Origin: Streptomyces sp. SA15
GTDB taxonomy: Bacteria; Actinomycetota; Actinomycetes; Streptomycetales; Streptomycetaceae
Assembly (NCBI RefSeq): GCF_002291145.1
Contig: NZ_NTGE01000073.1
Coordinates: 1 to 64,000, forward strand
Reading direction: 5' to 3'
DNA: 64,000 nt
Shown here: in pieces, positions 60,165 through 64,000 of the stretch
Numbering within the stretch: the stretch's first letter is position 1
Layout of the letters: each line of letters begins with the position of its first letter
Notes under the pieces: generated by a model
Database searches by the model: none
Seen by the model: the letters and a program-made list of their open reading frames with translations, nothing else
Told to the model about the DNA's origin: nothing
Made by a program: the position numbers and the translations under genes

Positions 60165-60770
60165 ATGACGGCCACATTCACCCTGCTGACCACCGGCTAC
60201 GACAGCCTCGACGCACGCAATGCGGATCGCGACGGCCGCGAGAAGCCGTGGCACGTCGCCTCGACCGTCGGCCTCCTGCGCGACGGCGACACGATCGTCG
60301 TCGTCGACCCCGGCATGGTCGAGGACCGCAAACTCATCCTCGATCCGCTCGCCGCCGCCGGAATCAGCCCCGAGCAGGTGACCGACGTGGTCTTCAGCCA
60401 CCACCACCCCGACCACACCCTCAATGCCGCCCTTTTCCCCAACGCGCGCGCCCACGACGTCTGGGCCGCCTACCACAACGACCTCTGGTACGACCGGCCC
60501 GCCGACGGATACCAGCTCTCCCCCTCGATCCGCCTGATCGAAACGCCCGGCCACACTCCACAGGACATCTCCACCGTCGCGGAAACCGCCGAAGGGAGGG
60601 TCGTCCTCACCCACGCCTGGTGGAGCGTCCACGGCCCCGCCGAAGATCCCACCTCCGACGATCACGAGGGCCTGCGCGCCTCCCGCCGCAAGATCCTCGC
60701 CCTCAGGCCCTCCCTGATCGTCCCCGGCCATGGAGAGCCCTTCGTCCCCGACGAGAACACCCCCATCTAA
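60165..60770 (+). CDS. metallo-beta-lactamase-fold hydrolase (glyoxalase II-like)
   Basis: A 201-aa MBL protein with the canonical metal motif SHHHPDHTLN (about residue 77), VVDPGM before it, ETPGHTPQDIS with the third-ligand His, and VPGHGEPF near the end. This canonical HxHxDH set differs from the UlaG-like proteins at 58549 and 63217. It lies 143 bp after the CGNR gene on the same strand; AAGGAC is 14 bases before the ATG. Confidence 0.9.
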   Translation: MTATFTLLTTGYDSLDARNADRDGREKPWHVASTVGLLRDGDTIVVVDPGMVEDRKLILDPLAAAGISPEQVTDVVFSHHHPDHTLNAALFPNARAHDVWAAYHNDLWYDRPADGYQLSPSIRLIETPGHTPQDISTVAETAEGRVVLTHAWWSVHGPAEDPTSDDHEGLRASRRKILALRPSLIVPGHGEPFVPDENTPI

Positions 60771-61003
60771 AGATCGGCTTCGCCGTCGTCATCCGGTGCT
60801 CGCTCGCGGTACGCCTGCTGGATCTGGCCCCGGCATCGGACGATCACCGCAGGCCAGGCGGCCCCGGATTTGCGCTGTCGCGGTCCCGCGGCTGCGTCGG
60901 CAGTACCGGACGACACCGGCACGGTCGGCCAGCTGCTGGCGCAGCCGCTTCTCGTTGTCCGGCATTTCGCCCCGGGCGCAGACCTTCTCGTGGAACTCGC
61001 TCT

Positions 61004-61117
61004 TCAGGTCAGTGTGGCGCTGGGTGAGTGCGTTACGGGAACCTGGGCCTCGGCCGCGAGAGCGGCGACGACGGTGGCACCCTGGGCGCCCGTGGCGCCA
61101 TGAATCACGTAGGTCAT
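61004..61117 (-). pseudogene. N-terminal fragment of NAD(P)-binding NmrA/SDR-like gene
   Basis: From ATG 61117 the frame reads MTYVIHGATGAQGATVVAAL then stops after 37 codons. HGATGAQG is the dinucleotide motif of NmrA/atypical-SDR oxidoreductases, normally about 280 residues. The rest of the fold is not found in the following 230 bp, where a different frame reads DLKSEFHEKVCARGEMPDNE, unlike that family. It is divergent from an HxlR regulator, the usual partner of such reductases, so it is a truncated target gene. Confidence 0.6.
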
Positions 61118-61123
61118 GACGCC

Positions 61124-61164
61124 ATTAGTGCACAAAGTGCACCAGTTACATCAACTGCACTAAT
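61124..61164. promoter_or_regulatory. HxlR operator candidate
   Basis: ATTAGTGCA (61124-61132) and TGCACTAAT (61156-61164) form a perfect 9-bp inverted repeat spaced by 23 bp. A further AGTGCA lies inside. It sits between the truncated reductase start (61117) and the HxlR start (61180) and overlaps the expected promoters of both. Confidence 0.65.
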
Positions 61165-61179
61165 GGGTACGGTCGGAAT

Positions 61180-61515
61180 GTGACTGATCCTTGCCTCCCC
61201 GAGTGCGGCGTTGCCCGGTTCCTCACCCTCCTCAACGGGCCGTGGGCCACCCTGATCGTGCGCGAACTCCTCAAGGGCTCCCACCGGTTCAACCAGCTGC
61301 GCGAGGCGCTGCCCGGCATCAGTCCGCACACCCTGACCAGCCGGCTTCGTCAGTTCGAGCGGCACGGCATCGTCACCCGCACGACCTACGCGGAGATCCC
61401 GCCGCGCGTCGAGTACGCGCTGACCCCTCTCGGCGAGGGACTGCGCGAGGTCCTGGAGGCCATGGGGACGTGGGCCATGGCGGTGCCGGATCCCGAGTCC
61501 GGCGTCACCGCCTGA
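61180..61515 (+). CDS. HxlR-family transcriptional regulator
   Basis: A 111-aa winged-helix HxlR protein: GVARFLTLLNGPWATLIVRELLKGSHRFNQLREALPGISPHTLTSRLRQFERHGIVTR and the wing VEYALTPLGEGL. A Cys near the N-terminus (PCLPECG) is a candidate redox or electrophile sensor, as in related regulators (inference). GTG 61180 start. Divergent from the reductase remnant. Confidence 0.92.
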   Translation: MTDPCLPECGVARFLTLLNGPWATLIVRELLKGSHRFNQLREALPGISPHTLTSRLRQFERHGIVTRTTYAEIPPRVEYALTPLGEGLREVLEAMGTWAMAVPDPESGVTA

Positions 61516-61539
61516 CGTAGGCCTGGCCCGGAGACCCGG

Positions 61540-62433
61540 TTACGGTCGCTGTCGCGCCGAGGACGCCAGCCTCTCCCGCAGGGCGTCGTTGTCGTCGTGA
61601 TGGACGACCTCCTCGAACCGCAGCCGCAGCCCGTGCTTGTCCAGCAGCTGGGCCACGATCACGTCGAGCTGTTCGCGATGCTCCTTCGTCCGCGCCTGGA
61701 GATACGCCTCCCGGACCTCTTCGGGCTCGCCCGCGAGAACCTGGTCCATGCGCTGGCGGATGTACTGCTTGAGGTTGATGTGCTCCATGAACACCTCGCG
61801 CACCCCCGTATCGACCAGGCGGCCGAAGAGGTCGTCGAGGAGTTCGGGCTGGGTGGCGAAGTGGGGCAGGAGCGGGCCGACGAAGGCGTAGGTGGGGATG
61901 CCGGCCTCGTTGAGTTCGGTCAGGGTGCGCAGGCGGCGGGAGGCGAGGGGGGCGTGTACCTCCAGCCAGCGGCTGACCTTGTCGTCGGTGGTCGTCACGG
62001 TCATCCCTACCTCCGCGCGGGGGAGGCTGGTGAGCAGGTCGATGTCGCGGGTGACGACGGGTGACTTGGTCAGGATGCGAACAAGGCCCGGGTACTCGAC
62101 TGCTTGCAGTTCGCGCAGGATGCCGCGGGTGAGCCGGTACTTCGTCTCGTGGCCCTGGTAGGGGTCGGTGACCGAGCTGAGGAGCATGGTGCCCCGGCGC
62201 TTGTCCTCGGGCATCTTCGCCAGCTCCTTGCGGGCCAGTTCCACCGCGTTCTTCTTCACGTACAGGTAGTCGCCCCATTCCTTGACCGACCGGCCGAACT
62301 GGCGCCCGGCGAAGGACGCGAAGCAGTAGGCGCAGCCCAGTACACAGCCGGTGTAGGGGTTGATGACGTAGTCGTTCGACGGGGTCTTCGACTTCTGGAT
62401 CAGGGTCTTGGCCTCGATCTCGACCGGCTCCAT
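61540..62433 (-). CDS. spore photolyase-like (SPL/Rv2578c) radical SAM protein
   Basis: A 297-aa radical SAM enzyme: cluster motif CVLGCAYC (CxxxCxxC, about residues 30-37), preceded by NDYVINPYTG. Later TMLLSSVTDPYQGHETKYRLTRGIL, VRILTKSPVVTRDIDLL and VGMTVTTTDDKVSRWLE match the Rv2578c/SPL group. Its substrate is unknown; the group is related to DNA photolesion repair. ATG 62433 follows GAGGGAAGTACGTC. Convergent with hxlR. Confidence 0.9.
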   Translation of the reverse strand: MEPVEIEAKTLIQKSKTPSNDYVINPYTGCVLGCAYCFASFAGRQFGRSVKEWGDYLYVKKNAVELARKELAKMPEDKRRGTMLLSSVTDPYQGHETKYRLTRGILRELQAVEYPGLVRILTKSPVVTRDIDLLTSLPRAEVGMTVTTTDDKVSRWLEVHAPLASRRLRTLTELNEAGIPTYAFVGPLLPHFATQPELLDDLFGRLVDTGVREVFMEHINLKQYIRQRMDQVLAGEPEEVREAYLQARTKEHREQLDVIVAQLLDKHGLRLRFEEVVHHDDNDALRERLASSARQRP

Positions 62434-62717
62434 GACGTACTTCCCTCTCTCTGGGCCCGACCGTCCGCATAGGGAGCGCCGGGGTCGTTCCTCTGCTGTC
62501 TGCGGGTCGGCCGTGGAGCACCGAACCCTATCCACAGAACAATAATCTGAGGAACTTGCTTCCAAGGAATGGAAATGGTTTGCTGGGTAGCGGCCGGGCC
62601 GGGGCCTCGCGGTCTCTTCCCTCGCGGAGTGAGTGCAGGGGCCTGCCGTCCGTGAGCCGTCGTTGCCGTCGCTGGCACGCCTCAGAAAGTCACCGTCGCC
62701 CGTCAGGAGTGAGTGTC

Positions 62718-63098
62718 ATGACCGTCCCCGCCTTCAACTCGGTCGCCTGGTTCGAGTTCGGCACCGACCAGCCGGAGAAGGTCAAGGAGTTCTACGGCGA
62801 GCTCTTCGAGTGGAAGTACGTGTTGAACACCAACACCCCCGGCGTGACCTACCACTCGGTCATGACGCCGGGCGCCGGGCAGCCGGCCGGCGGCGTGTGG
62901 GAGTCCGAGGGCAACTTCCCCAACTACGCGATCTTCTACGTCCTGGTCCAGGACGTCGCCGCGACGGTCGAGCGCGCCCGGGAGCTTGGCGCGGAGGTCC
63001 TCATGGAGCCGGTCTCCGACTCCGCGGGCTTCACCTTCGCCCGGCTGCAGGACACCGCCGGCAACCACTTCGGGATCTTCTCCGTACCCGCCCAGTAG
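62718..63098 (+). CDS. VOC-family (glyoxalase/bleomycin-resistance) protein
   Basis: A 126-aa VOC protein with two beta-alpha-beta modules: VAWFEFGTDQPEKVKEFYGELFEWKY and FYVLVQDVAATVERARELGAEVLMEPV, closing with RLQDTAGNHFGIFSVP. This short form typically binds a metal and a small hydrophobic ligand. AGGAG sits 9 bases before ATG 62718. The UlaG-like gene follows after 118 bp on the same strand. Confidence 0.9.
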   Translation: MTVPAFNSVAWFEFGTDQPEKVKEFYGELFEWKYVLNTNTPGVTYHSVMTPGAGQPAGGVWESEGNFPNYAIFYVLVQDVAATVERARELGAEVLMEPVSDSAGFTFARLQDTAGNHFGIFSVPAQ

Positions 63099-63216
63099 CA
63101 GACACCACGGGCACGGCCCGTCCTCCCCCATGGCGCATCCGCCGGAGGGCCGACTCCTCTCCCTGATGGCCGCGGGGCCCACGCATCCCACTTGATTCAC
63201 CCACCCGGAGGTCCCC

Positions 63217-63999
63217 ATGTCCGGCGCCGGCGCCGCCAGCGAGAAGATCCCCGTCCGTGTCTACGGCGGCCCCACCACCCTCTTCGAGTACGGCGGACTG
63301 CGGTTCGTCACCGATCCGACTTTCGACCCGCCCGGCGAATACCCCATGCCGCTGCCCGGCGACCACAAGCTCGTCAAGACCGACCCCGCGACCGTCACGG
63401 CCGCCGACCTCGGCCCCGTTGACGCCGTCCTGCTCTCCCACGATGAGCATGACGACAACCTTGACGACGCCGGTCGCGCCTTCCTGGCCGGGGTACCGGT
63501 CGTGTTCACCACCGTCAGTGGCGCAGGCCGCCTGGGCGGCACCACGCAGGGGCTGGCCTTCTGGCAGAGTGCCGAACTTGAGCGGCCCGACGGCGGCACC
63601 GTGACCGTCACCGGCGTGCCGGCCCGGCACGGCCCCGTGGGCTGCGAGCCGATCACCGGTGACGTCGTCGGCTTCATGCTCACCTCCGACGACCTGCCCT
63701 CGATCTACGTCAGCGGCGACAACGCCGCCATGAAACACGTCAAGGAGATCGCCGAGAAGTTCGCTCCGGTGGACACCGCGGTCCTTTTCCTCGGCGGCGC
63801 CCGCATGCCCTTCGCCTTCGACGGCGCCCTGCTCACCCTCGACAGCACCCTGGGCGCCGAGGCCGCGAAGACCCTCCGCGCACGCAGGGTCGTCCCCGCC
63901 CACTACGACAGCTGGGCCCACTTCCAGGAAGGCCGCCACGAGATCGAGGCCGCCTTCGCCGAGGCCGGTCTGGCCGATCGCCTCGACTTCGCCCGATAA
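63217..63999 (+). CDS. UlaG-like metallo-beta-lactamase-fold hydrolase (copy 2)
   Basis: A 260-aa MBL-fold protein, paralogue of that at 58549-59316: VRVYGGPTTLFEYGGLRFVTDPTFD, LLSHDEHDDNLDDAGRAFL, VPARHGPVG, IYVSGDNAAMKHVKE and VPAHYDSWAHFQEGR. The metal motif again reads SHDEHDDN. It differs by a short insert (PLPGDHKLVKTDPAT). It ends 1 bp before the window edge; it is complete, stop at 63997-63999. Confidence 0.92.
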   Translation: MSGAGAASEKIPVRVYGGPTTLFEYGGLRFVTDPTFDPPGEYPMPLPGDHKLVKTDPATVTAADLGPVDAVLLSHDEHDDNLDDAGRAFLAGVPVVFTTVSGAGRLGGTTQGLAFWQSAELERPDGGTVTVTGVPARHGPVGCEPITGDVVGFMLTSDDLPSIYVSGDNAAMKHVKEIAEKFAPVDTAVLFLGGARMPFAFDGALLTLDSTLGAEAAKTLRARRVVPAHYDSWAHFQEGRHEIEAAFAEAGLADRLDFAR

Positions 64000-64000
64000 C

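Overview
The window reads as a stretch of Streptomyces chromosome. It is very GC-rich, codon third positions are almost all G or C, GTG starts are frequent, and it carries families typical of the genus: a conservon, DUF6397, DUF5709, a PucR regulator, a CGNR regulator and a Rhs toxin with a type VII-like N-terminus. No rRNA, tRNA, CRISPR array, phage module or intact insertion sequence was found.

Layout. 0-5.6 kb: the 5' end of a SNF2-type helicase runs off the left edge, followed by a fatty-acid desaturase, small conserved proteins, an MpaB-type oxygenase and a methyltransferase. 5.7-11.5 kb: an MHYT membrane protein, then a complete conservon (cvnA-D: NIT-domain kinase, roadblock, DUF742, GTPase), a PPOX/F420-type flavoprotein and a second roadblock gene. 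11.6-13.1 kb: DUF6397 and two oppositely oriented pieces of what looks like one broken glycosidase gene. 13.2-22.6 kb: a likely catabolic island with a Tat-exported acetamidase/formamidase, an unknown protein, a PucR regulator, a CE4 amidohydrolase, an APC permease, two SDR dehydrogenases and a ureohydrolase. A near-identical palindrome lies in both of its divergent promoter regions.

23-39.5 kb: housekeeping and transport genes. These are TesB, a Ski2-like helicase, a YdjM-like protein, L31B, DUF5709, a heterodimeric ABC exporter with all degeneracy in one ATP site, a PNGase A-like secreted protein, a DctA-like symporter, a MarR/ABC exporter pair and MltG. 39.6-44.7 kb: a sulfonate operon (ssuC-ssuB-ssuA-ssuD plus a flavin monooxygenase) preceded by a 27-residue cysteine-containing leader peptide. 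44.8-52.2 kb: YjbQ, a decayed gene, and a polymorphic-toxin operon (SseB-like, small helical protein, 1586-aa Rhs protein, putative immunity protein) whose 3' end is visibly AT-richer.

52.6-55.8 kb: a KOW/CarD-like small protein, tandem paralogous lipoproteins, a 22-bp tandem repeat, a P450 lacking the usual ExxR motif, and a remnant of a VWA-like gene. 55.9-64 kb: small redox and resistance-type genes (MFS pump, luciferase-like monooxygenase, three metallo-beta-lactamase-fold hydrolases, VOC protein) with CGNR and HxlR regulators that each face an inverted-repeat operator, plus a spore-photolyase-like radical SAM enzyme.

The most interesting leads are the PucR island with its shared palindrome, the sulfur leader peptide, the asymmetric ABC pair, the Rhs tip/immunity pair, the 48-bp tandem repeat array and the ExxR-less P450.
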